DNA of 64,000 bases. It comes from Ignavigranum ruoffiae (GTDB lineage: Bacteria > Bacillota > Bacilli > Lactobacillales > Aerococcaceae). Shown piece after piece: positions 17,895 to 27,180 of this stretch. Every line of letters begins with the position of its first letter. Position 1 is the first letter of the stretch. A program made the translations under genes and the position numbers. Below the pieces are notes generated by a model. It saw nothing but the letters and a program-made list of their open reading frames with translations, was not told where the DNA came from and did no database searches. The stretch is taken from NCBI RefSeq assembly GCF_900110675.1, contig NZ_FOEN01000009.1:20258-84257 (forward strand), in the 5' to 3' direction.

Positions 17895-19760
17895 TTAGAA
17901 ACCACCTGCACCGCTTCCCCCGCCACCGCCACCAGAACTACCACTGGAGAAGCCACCTCCTAGACCGCCACTATTGGAGCCGCTGTAGCTACTTGAGCCA
18001 AAGCTTGAATGATTCACACTCTCAGAAACTGAATCATTGAAGTGACTCAAGAATACTCCTTCATTGGCATAGAAACTGAATGGTAAGCTGGCATTCATCA
18101 ATTCTTCTTGACTAAAGCTATGGGTCATCGCCTTAATAACTTTCTTTCCGTAACCAAAAGCCACTGCATAGACCAGATATTCTTCCCACAGCGCTAAGGA
18201 ACCAATTTTGCGTAAATCCATCTGGCCAATATCTTTCAGCATCTGGCCAAAAGCCCGCCAAGACCGATATTGCTTGTCAGCTTCATAGGTCCTGAATGGC
18301 TGACGTATAAAGAGGACCAGGAAGATTACTAATAAGATAATCGCACAGGCGACACCCATTATAAAATAAGTCCAAACTTTTGCACTAACGATATGGGTAA
18401 AGCCGCCAATCAATCCAGATCCAACGATGCTAAAGATAGCGACAAGGAAAACTAAAGTAAAGTTAAGGCCTCCCTTCCTTTCATAAGGAGATTTATCGGG
18501 GCGAATCTCGTCAACTTGGTCAGCCAAATGGTCACTAAAATCATCCATCAAATCTTGCTGACGTTCTTTATAATCCTCATCCGCTTCCATTAAATCGCCT
18601 AAGTCACTTAAACGTAGAGCTTGACCATCCTCAAGGGTAACCAAGGCCAAGGCGTCCTTCTCATATTCTGTGAGGGCGTCATCTGCCGCTTTCAGCGGTA
18701 GAATATCTACCGTATCTTCGCCATCAACCTGGCTAATCTCTTCAATCTGTAGGTAACCACGCCGGGCCAAGTCCAACAAAGTGCTGGAGAAATCATTCGG
18801 ATCGGCCACATTTTGGGACCGTACAAAGGCTTGGGACGCTAACGCTGGTTGCAGAGCTGAAGGCGGTTGGAAGAGATGTTCAGGTACATGAGCTGGCTGC
18901 GGATTAGCTTTCTTGACTAAGGACCGATGCCGAAAAATACCCATGATTAAGCCTAAAATGCCGATACTTGTTAAAATGGTCATTGCCAATTGACCTAGAG
19001 ATTGTTGGCGTTCAAAGTTAATACGATCCTGTTCAACTCGAGCTTCTTCTTCTTTAACTTTCTGTTGGTATACTTTGTCAGGACTTTGCTTTGGATTCTT
19101 AGCCGTTAGGCGCGGTGGGAATAAAGCGTGAACCTCAACAAAAGTGTGAGACGGATTATCCGCTACTTGAACATCAATATAAGCTGAATCAGTCTCTCTG
19201 ACTGGATAAACCTTACCGAAAGGAGAACCATGTCCCCATACATTGAAGTGTTCATCTTCATCTAGGCGGTCAGGTAAATAAATACGAGCTTCAACAGCTA
19301 AATTCTCACTAATACCACTCCCCACAATTCGCCAATTAAATTCTGCTGTATCTTGATAATTGTCAACAATGGAAGCTAGCCGATAATCCAAGACAAAAGT
19401 CTTAGTATCATTCTCACTTGGATAGAAAATTTTAAAACGAGAGACCGTTCCTTCTTCACTGCGTTGATAGGTTCCCGGGGCTTCACTATTATTTTCTTCA
19501 AAATACTGAACTTGTCCATTATCGTCCACAACACCAATATGTAAATCCAATAATTCATGACCTGAGCCATCAACATCAATCCAAACACCATTGACTTCAT
19601 CAATTCTATATAGATATTCCTGCTTGAAATGGACATCGCCATTGTCTAAAATCTGAGCTTCTATCTTGGTAGATTGGATATCAAAACTTGCCGCTTGAAC
19701 TTGGTCTAGGGGCAACATAAGATTCATCAGCAAGAAAAGTAAACATAGGAATTTCTTCAT
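17895..19760 (-). CDS. DUF2207 membrane protein with glycine-rich tail, copy A
   Basis: This predicted membrane protein of 621 aa has a signal peptide (MKKFLCLLFLLMNL, cleavage after QAA), an extracellular DUF2207 domain, a membrane segment near 265-285, a cytoplasmic region, two further membrane segments near 440-500, and a tail of Gly and Ser (SSGSSGGGGGGSG). ATG 19760 has an AGGGAG site; the open frame upstream of it is not family-like. It is a paralogue of the gene upstream, 25 bases away, with the same architecture. Function is unknown. Proteins of this family are often associated with LemA, which is encoded at 39322. Confidence 0.85.
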   Translation of the reverse strand: MKKFLCLLFLLMNLMLPLDQVQAASFDIQSTKIEAQILDNGDVHFKQEYLYRIDEVNGVWIDVDGSGHELLDLHIGVVDDNGQVQYFEENNSEAPGTYQRSEEGTVSRFKIFYPSENDTKTFVLDYRLASIVDNYQDTAEFNWRIVGSGISENLAVEARIYLPDRLDEDEHFNVWGHGSPFGKVYPVRETDSAYIDVQVADNPSHTFVEVHALFPPRLTAKNPKQSPDKVYQQKVKEEEARVEQDRINFERQQSLGQLAMTILTSIGILGLIMGIFRHRSLVKKANPQPAHVPEHLFQPPSALQPALASQAFVRSQNVADPNDFSSTLLDLARRGYLQIEEISQVDGEDTVDILPLKAADDALTEYEKDALALVTLEDGQALRLSDLGDLMEADEDYKERQQDLMDDFSDHLADQVDEIRPDKSPYERKGGLNFTLVFLVAIFSIVGSGLIGGFTHIVSAKVWTYFIMGVACAIILLVIFLVLFIRQPFRTYEADKQYRSWRAFGQMLKDIGQMDLRKIGSLALWEEYLVYAVAFGYGKKVIKAMTHSFSQEELMNASLPFSFYANEGVFLSHFNDSVSESVNHSSFGSSSYSGSNSGGLGGGFSSGSSGGGGGGSGAGGF

Positions 19761-19785
19761 TGAATACTTACTCCCTTCAAAACTG

Positions 19786-21708
19786 TTAAAAACCACCCAT
19801 GCCGCCGCGACCTCCGGATCCACCCGAAGATCCACTCGATGCACCGCCACCAAAACCACCGATATTGCTTCCTTGATACTTGCCCCAATTCGCAGCGGTT
19901 TTAGGGTGAGCTGCAGCTATGGATGAAGACATGGTCGTACGTAAGGCTCGATGTAATAAATAAGGGTTATTATAGAACGGTGTCGGCAGAGCTAATTCAT
20001 TTAACTCATCCATACCATACTGTTTATTCATCGCTTCAATAACCTTATCGGCCACACCAAGCGAGATAGCATAGACTAAATATTCATCCCAGAGAGGTAG
20101 ACTGGCGATCTCGCGCATATTAAATTGACCAATATCCTCCAACATCTTAGCAAAAGCACGCCACATCCGTCGTTGATAATCTTCTTCTTGAGAATATAAG
20201 GGGGCTTTCCGATTCATAAAGAACAGAATCAGAATGAAGATAAAATTTAACGATAACAAGAGGACGATTAAGACGATATGTTTCTCAATTTGGTCAAAGC
20301 CTAGGAAGAAGAACAATAGCGGCCAAACCAGTATACTCGCTAAGAGACTCAGGGCAATCCAGGAATTCACTTTGCGACGGTATGGAAGAGATTCACCGAC
20401 AGCTTGTTGCCCCATTACTTGGCAGAAATTCTTAAAGCGAGTCCAGAGACGGTTTTGTCGTTTAGCAAATTGACTGTGTTGATGAATCGCCGTTTCAATC
20501 TCGGATAATTTGACCTCATCTTGGTCCTCAGTAAATAAATATTCTAAGACATAGAGTTCATGTTTCTGGAGTTGATCTTGTTGGCTCGGTTCCTTTAACA
20601 ATCGTATGCGGATTGTTTTACTATCGCCACGATTGAAGAATCCCGTCCGTTGATGTTTGGCTTCTTCGCCCAAGTCTAAATAGCCTTTACGGGCTAAATC
20701 AACGATGGTTGCCGAGAAATCATCCGCATTGAGTGGCCGATTTAGATAGGAAGCAGCCATAATGGCAGGACTGATTTCTGCCGGCAAGTTAAATACATGG
20801 TCAGGAACATGTTTAGGATTCGGATTGAGCCGTTTTTTATGGTGGAAATATAAATAGAAACTATAAAGCGTCAATAAAGGAGCAAAAGCTAACAAGGCAA
20901 CCAGTTTCAAGAGTTCTAATCCTTGACGTTTTTGGTAATCAGCCCGGTCTTGTTCAACTTGAGCATTGGCCTGATTAATAATCGCTTCTTTCTTGGCTTG
21001 ATCCACCCGATTCTGATTGTTAGGCGTCAAAGCGGTGGGAAAGATTGCCTGAACTTCGAGAAATTGATTCGCCGATTGGTTCAAAACGCTGACTAGAATT
21101 CGACTTTGATTCTGGCTTTGATCCAACTGGATTTGCCCTTGAGGATCCCCATATAACCATGCACGGAAATCATTCTTTTGTTCAACTTTTCCGGGTAAAA
21201 TAATCTCCGCATCCACATCGAAATTTTCATCAGTCCCTGTTCCGAGTAGTTTGCGATTTAATTCGGCGGTGTCCTGATAATTCGTGATTAAATTTTCCAG
21301 ACGATACTCAAAGACGAAGTCGACTTTTTCATTTTGACTCGGATAAAAGACAGTAAACTTCAGTAGGTCATCTTCAACCTGGGTTTGGAAGGTGCCAGCT
21401 TGACGGCTGGTCGATTCTTCCAAGTAGCGAGTCTTTCCTGTTTCTGGATCTTTGACCCCTACTCGATAAGGACCAAGGTTAACCTCTTGTAAATCAACCT
21501 GGTAGATAACCCCATTCAATTGTTTAATATCATAAGTCTGAGTTTCCGTAAATAAGACATCTCCCTCAGCGGTAATATCGCCAATTAATTCAACATGGGT
21601 AATATCATAATTTACTTGATTATCTTGAGCAGATACGGGCAAGTATCCCATCCCTAAAGCCATTATGGATAATATTATAATAAAGAGCCCTCTTGATAAT
21701 TTCTTCAT
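19786..21708 (-). CDS. DUF2207 membrane protein with glycine-rich tail, copy B
   Basis: This paralogue of the next gene is 640 aa, with signal peptide (cleavage probably after VSA), an extracellular DUF2207 domain with repeated Tyr-rich beta-type segments, three membrane segments, and a Gly/Ser-rich C-terminus ending GGMGGF. The start at ATG 21708 is supported by GGGAG eight bases upstream; the ATG at 21732 lacks a site. An extended -10 (TGTTAGAAT) stands just before it. The pair interrupts the usual yycI-walJ order of the walRK operon. Function is unknown; membrane or envelope maintenance is a guess from location. Confidence 0.85.
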   Translation of the reverse strand: MKKLSRGLFIIILSIMALGMGYLPVSAQDNQVNYDITHVELIGDITAEGDVLFTETQTYDIKQLNGVIYQVDLQEVNLGPYRVGVKDPETGKTRYLEESTSRQAGTFQTQVEDDLLKFTVFYPSQNEKVDFVFEYRLENLITNYQDTAELNRKLLGTGTDENFDVDAEIILPGKVEQKNDFRAWLYGDPQGQIQLDQSQNQSRILVSVLNQSANQFLEVQAIFPTALTPNNQNRVDQAKKEAIINQANAQVEQDRADYQKRQGLELLKLVALLAFAPLLTLYSFYLYFHHKKRLNPNPKHVPDHVFNLPAEISPAIMAASYLNRPLNADDFSATIVDLARKGYLDLGEEAKHQRTGFFNRGDSKTIRIRLLKEPSQQDQLQKHELYVLEYLFTEDQDEVKLSEIETAIHQHSQFAKRQNRLWTRFKNFCQVMGQQAVGESLPYRRKVNSWIALSLLASILVWPLLFFFLGFDQIEKHIVLIVLLLSLNFIFILILFFMNRKAPLYSQEEDYQRRMWRAFAKMLEDIGQFNMREIASLPLWDEYLVYAISLGVADKVIEAMNKQYGMDELNELALPTPFYNNPYLLHRALRTTMSSSIAAAHPKTAANWGKYQGSNIGGFGGGASSGSSGGSGGRGGMGGF

Positions 21709-21732
21709 GGCATTCGCTCCCTTATTTTTCAT

Positions 21733-21993
21733 AGTTTTATTCTAACATGTTTGTTTCCTTTTCTACAGTAAGTTAAAAAGCTTTCAAGAATTTACTCAAG
21801 TTATTTAAGCTAGAGAGGACGAAGGAAAGACTGATCGCAAAAATATTTAAATGTGGTCAGTGATCTTAGCTTGTCGGCAGTTGATTTGGATAGCAAGCTT
21901 TTTTGTTAATTCAGTTAAAGTGTTTCTTTTATCCTACCAGAGAATTAGCGAGTAAGCCGATTGCCCAGTTTATAGTGGCTAAATTTCATGGCA
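21733..21993. other. Intergenic region upstream of the DUF2207 pair
   Basis: No gene is seen. The region holds the probable promoter of the DUF2207 genes near 21735-21765. A weak plus-strand hairpin AGCTTG/CAAGCT followed by TTTTTTG lies near 21868-21905 and could end an unseen short transcript, but no convincing promoter for one was found. Confidence 0.3.
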
Positions 21994-22040
21994 CAAAAAA
22001 ACAACTACAAAGACTGAATTAAACAGTTTTGTAGCTGTTC
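21994..22040 (-). terminator. Terminator after yycI
   Basis: On the minus strand AACAGCTACAAAACTG pairs with CAGTCTTTGTAGTTGTT around a seven-base loop, followed by a run of T. It separates walRK-yycHI from the DUF2207 genes, which therefore probably have their own promoter. Confidence 0.85.
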
Positions 22041-22136
22041 CAAACTTTATAATTCTACATATAAAGATTGATGCTGTTAGCCATTGTCAACTTGTAATCG
22101 ACTTTGGAGAATCCGACACCTCAGCAGCATTCTATC

Positions 22137-22967
22137 TTAGCGTGGACCCAAAATAGTGCCGCGTTTGGCTTCAATATACACGGTACGAACTGTGCCATCC
22201 GGTTGAGTATACATAATTTCCCAGACTGGCGAAAACACGGAAAAATCTTTTAACTTATCGATTCGATAATAACTTAAACGTGAATAATCGATCCGTGAGT
22301 TATCAGGAATAAAAGTTTCGACCCGGCCATCAATAATCTGAAAAGCATCACGCTCTGAAATAGTTTGGGTATTGGTATCCAGAAGTTTGAGTTGATCTTG
22401 GTAGGTCTGGGTGTAGGAAACAGCTTGATAGTCTTCATTGAGCATCAATTTAATTTCAGCGGTCCCATCTACAATCTTATGGTCTTCATAAGCGGTCATT
22501 TGCATATAAATTGCCCGTTCCAAAAGCGAATAGCGAGAAAATTTATATTGATTGCCCGCTACGAAATACGTCTCATCGGCAAAGAAATTTTGTTCTAACT
22601 TTTTTACCTGATCATCCGATAAGCGAGCGGTTTGATTATTTAAATTCAAGCCCAAATCAATTGGTTCGATAAAGGTCGCCTTGACCCGATTATTCTCATC
22701 AATCTCAACCTCTTGATTAGCTAACTGTTCAATATGATCTGCTAAATAAGTTGAATTGTCTGCCTTAACCAAGGGTAGAGAAGTGGCTTCCTCAGCAATA
22801 TCATCGAAAACCACCCCACGGTTCTTCAATTCTTCTTCAATGGTATACTGCATCACCGCTTTATCGGGTTCTGCCCCACTGACGCGATTATACAGGATAA
22901 ACAGTAAATAGAGGTCAAAGATCAGGAAGAAAGCTAAAAGCAAGACCTGTATGCGTTTAAAGTCCAT
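22137..22967 (-). CDS. yycI: WalK regulator YycI
   Basis: YycI is a single-span membrane protein, 276 aa, that together with YycH controls the sensor kinase WalK. It begins MDFKRIQVLLLAFFLIFDLYL, with the transmembrane segment at 6-26 followed by an extracellular domain whose C-terminal part repeats the yycH fold. A GGAGGT site precedes the ATG and only three bases separate it from yycH. Family assignment rests on architecture and operon position. Confidence 0.93.
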   Translation of the reverse strand: MDFKRIQVLLLAFFLIFDLYLLFILYNRVSGAEPDKAVMQYTIEEELKNRGVVFDDIAEEATSLPLVKADNSTYLADHIEQLANQEVEIDENNRVKATFIEPIDLGLNLNNQTARLSDDQVKKLEQNFFADETYFVAGNQYKFSRYSLLERAIYMQMTAYEDHKIVDGTAEIKLMLNEDYQAVSYTQTYQDQLKLLDTNTQTISERDAFQIIDGRVETFIPDNSRIDYSRLSYYRIDKLKDFSVFSPVWEIMYTQPDGTVRTVYIEAKRGTILGPR

Positions 22968-22970
22968 TGC

Positions 22971-24359
22971 TTACTCACCTCCTGGTAAAATTTCAGTATC
23001 ATCTTGAAATTCAGCCTCAAAAGCGGCTGAGTCCATCTGATCCAAACTATAAAAATTATCATCGATTTTAATATACCATTTTGGAATTAGGTGGGCTTTC
23101 TTCCCTGCTTCCATATCGTCCTGCCATTGATAACCGATAAAGACATCATCAAACTGGCTCAAGCTATAACCATGATCTTTAACCTTTTCGAAAATCTCGG
23201 CCGCTGAAGCCAATTGAATCGACTGACTTTGATCAGGGATGTGAGCATGGAATATTAATAAAGGAAACTGATAACGATAGATATCGCCACTATTATTGTT
23301 TCGTATATACATTTTACTAGAACCATAATCATTGGTCCGACCCAGACTAAATATAGGCAAGTTATTTAGATATCGTCGATATTGGGCCAGGTTATGCTTA
23401 GCCCCCATCAAGCGTAAATCGCCTGGCCAATAGTCATAACGCTTAATATATTTAAAGGTATTCTCAATCTTCTCTGCGAAACTCCGTTGATTCGTATCTC
23501 CAGGCCGGTTGACCCGTACCGATAACATTTGTTTATCCTCAGTGAAATCTAGCGTATATTGATAATTAAAATACGTAACTTTTGTGTTCGAGGTCTCAGT
23601 ATTTTTAAGCGCCGCATTTTCTGAAAAGGCACTTAAAAAAAGGTGCTCAGGAATACTCTCTAAAGTATATACCTGATCATCGAGATGAACAGGATCATTT
23701 GGCAAATAAATCATCCCTGCTTTCCCAATGTAGCCTTGGACTTCGATGGCTTGTACCTTGCTTTGGCTGACTTCTTGATGTAGACTCTTTCGATCCACCG
23801 CTTTATTCAAATGACCTAAATAATATTGGTTCGTTCGGGTATTTAATAAATATACAGTCCGTTCGCCATCTAAGGGATAAATAATTTGGTTGATGTAAGA
23901 TTCTGCCTGATCTTCTTGATGAATTTGGACATAATCTGTCAGAAAACTTAAGGGGATTTCATCGGCAAATTGAACTTGAAGATGATTTAAGGCATAAAGA
24001 TTCTCAATAAATTTTTGATCCTCTTGAAAGTCATCACGACTTAAATTAATCTGATTCTCTGCCAGAGTGCTTGCCAAACTTTCAATTAAAGTAGGATCAA
24101 TGATCCATTCAGTAGCTTCTTCTGAGCGATAAATATATTTAAAAGGTTTGTATGTGTCTTTAAATTCTAACGCACTGGTTTGATAAAAATTGGGAATATC
24201 GCGTTCACCTTGCATCACCACTTCCTGGTTCCCCTCAGTCTTACCTGGTTGAAGAAGTTGTTTGAGCGAAGTCATATCATACAAAAGATAATAGGTTAGC
24301 AGCACATTCAACAAGACACAGAAAGTTAATACAAAGGATAGGATTCGATTTCTACGCAT
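22971..24359 (-). CDS. yycH: WalK regulator YycH
   Basis: YycH is a membrane-anchored regulator of WalK, 462 aa, with one N-terminal transmembrane segment (about 8-28) and a large extracellular domain. The start is ATG 24359, which overlaps the walK stop codon in TAATG and has GAGGAG eight bases upstream, so it is translationally coupled to walK. A GTG nine bases earlier is less likely. The extracellular domain contains the Tyr- and Asp-rich segments typical of the family. Confidence 0.93.
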   Translation of the reverse strand: MRRNRILSFVLTFCVLLNVLLTYYLLYDMTSLKQLLQPGKTEGNQEVVMQGERDIPNFYQTSALEFKDTYKPFKYIYRSEEATEWIIDPTLIESLASTLAENQINLSRDDFQEDQKFIENLYALNHLQVQFADEIPLSFLTDYVQIHQEDQAESYINQIIYPLDGERTVYLLNTRTNQYYLGHLNKAVDRKSLHQEVSQSKVQAIEVQGYIGKAGMIYLPNDPVHLDDQVYTLESIPEHLFLSAFSENAALKNTETSNTKVTYFNYQYTLDFTEDKQMLSVRVNRPGDTNQRSFAEKIENTFKYIKRYDYWPGDLRLMGAKHNLAQYRRYLNNLPIFSLGRTNDYGSSKMYIRNNNSGDIYRYQFPLLIFHAHIPDQSQSIQLASAAEIFEKVKDHGYSLSQFDDVFIGYQWQDDMEAGKKAHLIPKWYIKIDDNFYSLDQMDSAAFEAEFQDDTEILPGGE

Positions 24360-26212
24360 TATTCCCACTCCTCATCAATATCATCATAGTTGGAATAGGG
24401 CAACTCAAAAGAGAATTGAGAGCCTTGGCCTTCAACACTATTGACCCAAATCGTTCCCCCATGAAGCTCAATAACTTCTTTAGAGATGGCCAAGCCCAGA
24501 CCACTACCTCCTTGAGCCCGCGATCTCGCTTTATCGACCCGGTAGAAACGTTTAAAGAGGTGTTCCTGATCTGCCTTAGAAATCCCTAGACCTTGGTCTA
24601 TGACCGTGAAGATAACACTGTCCAGATTATCCTCAATTCGAACCGTTATTTGCCCACCATCTGGGGAATATTTCAGGGCATTATTTAATAAATTATCAAT
24701 CACTTGGGTCATCCGATCTTGATCGATATCAACATATATATCGCGCGAAGTATATTCACGAACAATCTGGTAACAATCAGATTGACCCTCAGATTCTAAC
24801 GTAAATTGTATCCGGTCTAAGATATGGTCTACAATCCGTTTAAAATCTACATATTCCTTCTCTAAGACAATTTGACCCCCGTCCATTTTGGACAGGTTTA
24901 ACAGGTTGGCAATCATTCGAATCATTCGATTACTTTCAGATTGGATGACTTCCAAGAATTGAGGAGCCAAATCAGGATCCTTCCAAGCTCCATCACTCAA
25001 AGCTTCACTGTAAGATTTCAAGCTCGTTAGTGGGGTTCGCAATTCATGAGAAACATTAGAAACGAAATCTCGTCGTTCTCGTTCGGTCTTTTCTTGTTCG
25101 GTAATGTCCGTTAAGACACAAACTAAGCCGGTAGCAAAACCTGTCTCCCGTCGGATGACCGAGAATTCACCTTTGAGAATCGAATTATTACCATGACGAT
25201 CCGGCCGTTCAATTAAGATATCTTGGTCGCCCTTAAGTAAATCACGCATCGAATAATTCTGATGAACATCTAGAAGACGGAGAATCGACTTGCCAATGGC
25301 CCGTTCGTGAGGCATATCGAGTAAGTATAGGGCTCGGTCGTTGACTAGCAAGACATTCCCCCGTTGATCGGTTCCGATAACCCCGTCAGTCATATGACGC
25401 AAAATCCCGTCCAATCTTTGCCGTTCGGACTCCGTTGATTCTTGGGCATCTTTAACTTTCTCGGCTAATTCATTAATGGTTAAGGCCAGCTCTCCTAGCT
25501 CATCATAGCCCATGAGTTCTGCTGGATAATTATAGACCCCTTCTGAAATTCGGATAGCCTGCTGACGCATGTTCTCAATCGGTCGAGTAATCCCTTGCGA
25601 GACAATCACCGATAAAATAAGGGCTAAGACGGCCGCAAACAAAGCCGATTGAATAAAGAGATCAATAATATTATCCGTCTGCGTATAGACGGATTCCATA
25701 TTCGTTTCAATAACAACAGCACCTAAAACCTGGCTTAAGTCGTTATTCATGATGGGTTTAATCAGTTGGTACAGACGGTCTTGCGTATTGCCATCGGTCA
25801 TTTCACTGGCGATAGTCGTCTGCGATAAGAGCACTTCCCTTAACTTAGGCATTGAGGTTTGCGCTCCGACACCCGTTTCCCCCAAATCTTGATTCGTCGC
25901 AATGATGGTTTCCTGGGGATTGACGACCAACAGCTTGGTTGGATTCGCGGTGGTAAAGGTACTTAACACTTGATTCAACCGGTCATTCTGTTCGATCGCA
26001 TTCAAGTCTTCTGAAAGGATTGGCGATAAATTATTCGTCAAAAAATCAGCTTGCGAATTAATCTGGGTCTTGAATTGACCCAAGGATTGCATCTCAAGCT
26101 CATTGATAAAATACACCCCAATAAATTGAAAGACGATCAAAAGAATGAAAACAAATAAAAGGGGGATTTTAAAATATATCGATTGAAAAAAATTAAAGGG
26201 CCGTCGGTTCAT
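24359..26212 (-). CDS. walK: Sensor histidine kinase WalK
   Basis: WalK is the essential two-component kinase that monitors peptidoglycan metabolism. The protein is 617 aa with transmembrane segments at about 14-35 and 187-205, an extracellular sensor domain between them, HAMP (about 206-258), PAS (about 265-370), and HisKA with phospho-acceptor His389 in SHELRTPL. The HATPase domain carries NLLNNALKYSP and the GLGISK and GGSGLGL boxes. It has the complete two-membrane-segment form, unlike the single-span VicK of streptococci. It begins six bases after walR. Confidence 0.97.
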   Translation of the reverse strand: MNRRPFNFFQSIYFKIPLLFVFILLIVFQFIGVYFINELEMQSLGQFKTQINSQADFLTNNLSPILSEDLNAIEQNDRLNQVLSTFTTANPTKLLVVNPQETIIATNQDLGETGVGAQTSMPKLREVLLSQTTIASEMTDGNTQDRLYQLIKPIMNNDLSQVLGAVVIETNMESVYTQTDNIIDLFIQSALFAAVLALILSVIVSQGITRPIENMRQQAIRISEGVYNYPAELMGYDELGELALTINELAEKVKDAQESTESERQRLDGILRHMTDGVIGTDQRGNVLLVNDRALYLLDMPHERAIGKSILRLLDVHQNYSMRDLLKGDQDILIERPDRHGNNSILKGEFSVIRRETGFATGLVCVLTDITEQEKTERERRDFVSNVSHELRTPLTSLKSYSEALSDGAWKDPDLAPQFLEVIQSESNRMIRMIANLLNLSKMDGGQIVLEKEYVDFKRIVDHILDRIQFTLESEGQSDCYQIVREYTSRDIYVDIDQDRMTQVIDNLLNNALKYSPDGGQITVRIEDNLDSVIFTVIDQGLGISKADQEHLFKRFYRVDKARSRAQGGSGLGLAISKEVIELHGGTIWVNSVEGQGSQFSFELPYSNYDDIDEEWE

Positions 26213-26218
26213 TAAAAA

Positions 26219-26923
26219 TTACTCCTGTTCTGGATTCTTCAAGAAGTAGCCTACACCCCGACGGGTCATTAGAAATTCAGGTCGGCTAGGTTGAGTTTCA
26301 ATCTTCTCACGTAAACGGCGAATGGTCACATCCACGGTCCGAACATCACCAAAATAATCATAACCCCATACGGTTTCCAATAAATGTTCCCGGGTCATGA
26401 CTTGACCGATATGTTTGGCCAGATAATGTAAGAGTTCGAATTCACGGTGAGTTAATTCAATTTCTTGACCATTCTTGGAAGCAATATAGGCATCCTGATG
26501 GACCACAAGGTCACCAATCTGAATATCGCGGTTTTGTTCGGTTTCTTGATCGGCACCTTGCAAAGCGTTCCGCCTCAAGTTTGCTTTCACCCGAGCTATC
26601 AGCTCACGATTTGAGAAAGGTTTGGTCACATAGTCATCGGCTCCTAATTCTAAACCAAGAACCTTATCTATCTCTGAATCTTTAGCCGTTAACATAATAA
26701 TTGGGACGGCACTGGTCTTGCGGATTTCTCGGCAGACTTCCAACCCATCTTTCTTCGGCAACATCAAATCCAAGACAACAAGATCAGGCTTACTGGCTTC
26801 GAAGACACTTAAAGCTTCTTCGCCATCATAAGCTTTCTCAACTTGATATCCTTCATTCACTAAATTAAATGAAATAATATCCGAAATTGGCTTTTCATCA
26901 TCTACGACTAATATTTTCTTCAT
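26219..26923 (-). CDS. walR: Response regulator WalR
   Basis: WalR is an OmpR-family regulator of cell-wall hydrolase genes, 234 aa. The receiver domain has Asp8 and Asp9 and phospho-acceptor Asp52 (VVLDLMLP), with the TAKDS switch and Lys in VTKPF. The C-terminal winged helix has the [31 protein letters not shown] recognition region in family form. ATG 26923 has AGGAG eight bases upstream; an in-frame GTG nine bases earlier overlaps that site and is unlikely. It is the first gene of the operon. Confidence 0.98.
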   Translation of the reverse strand: MKKILVVDDEKPISDIISFNLVNEGYQVEKAYDGEEALSVFEASKPDLVVLDLMLPKKDGLEVCREIRKTSAVPIIMLTAKDSEIDKVLGLELGADDYVTKPFSNRELIARVKANLRRNALQGADQETEQNRDIQIGDLVVHQDAYIASKNGQEIELTHREFELLHYLAKHIGQVMTREHLLETVWGYDYFGDVRTVDVTIRRLREKIETQPSRPEFLMTRRGVGYFLKNPEQE

Positions 26924-27017
26924 GCCAATCACTCCTTTGACTCTAATTGTTATACTTGTTGTCTTTATGTATTTTTAGAAAATTCTACTTGGACTGAATC
27001 TTTCACAATATAAACTC

Positions 27018-27045
27018 ATTATACTCTTTTTACCTATAATAACAA
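27018..27045 (-). promoter_or_regulatory. Promoter of the walRK operon
   Basis: On the minus strand TTGTTA (27040-27045) and TATAAT (27018-27023) are separated by 16 bases. The leader to walR is about 90 bases. Confidence 0.6.
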
Positions 27046-27106
27046 ACCTTGCTAGCTTTTCACAAGTCCATTCATTTTTCTAAAATTTCCCGGCAGATAG
27101 AAGGAG

Positions 27107-27134
27107 ACCCCCCAATTCAATTAAAATGGGGGGC
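27107..27134 (-). terminator. GC-rich hairpin after the L,D-transpeptidase gene
   Basis: Six C and six G residues with adjoining AT pairs form a strong stem (CCCCCCA against TTGGGGGG), some 45 bases after the stop codon. No T run follows on the minus strand, so termination by this hairpin alone is uncertain. Confidence 0.5.
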
Positions 27135-27180
27135 GGTAGTTATGTAGATAGGAATCGGGAGAGAGGTAATCCCTCAGACT

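Noticed and set aside
27107..27134. Operator-like palindrome of C and G runs before walR
   Set aside because: It lies upstream of the walR promoter at the end of the transpeptidase gene; a terminator-type hairpin is simpler.
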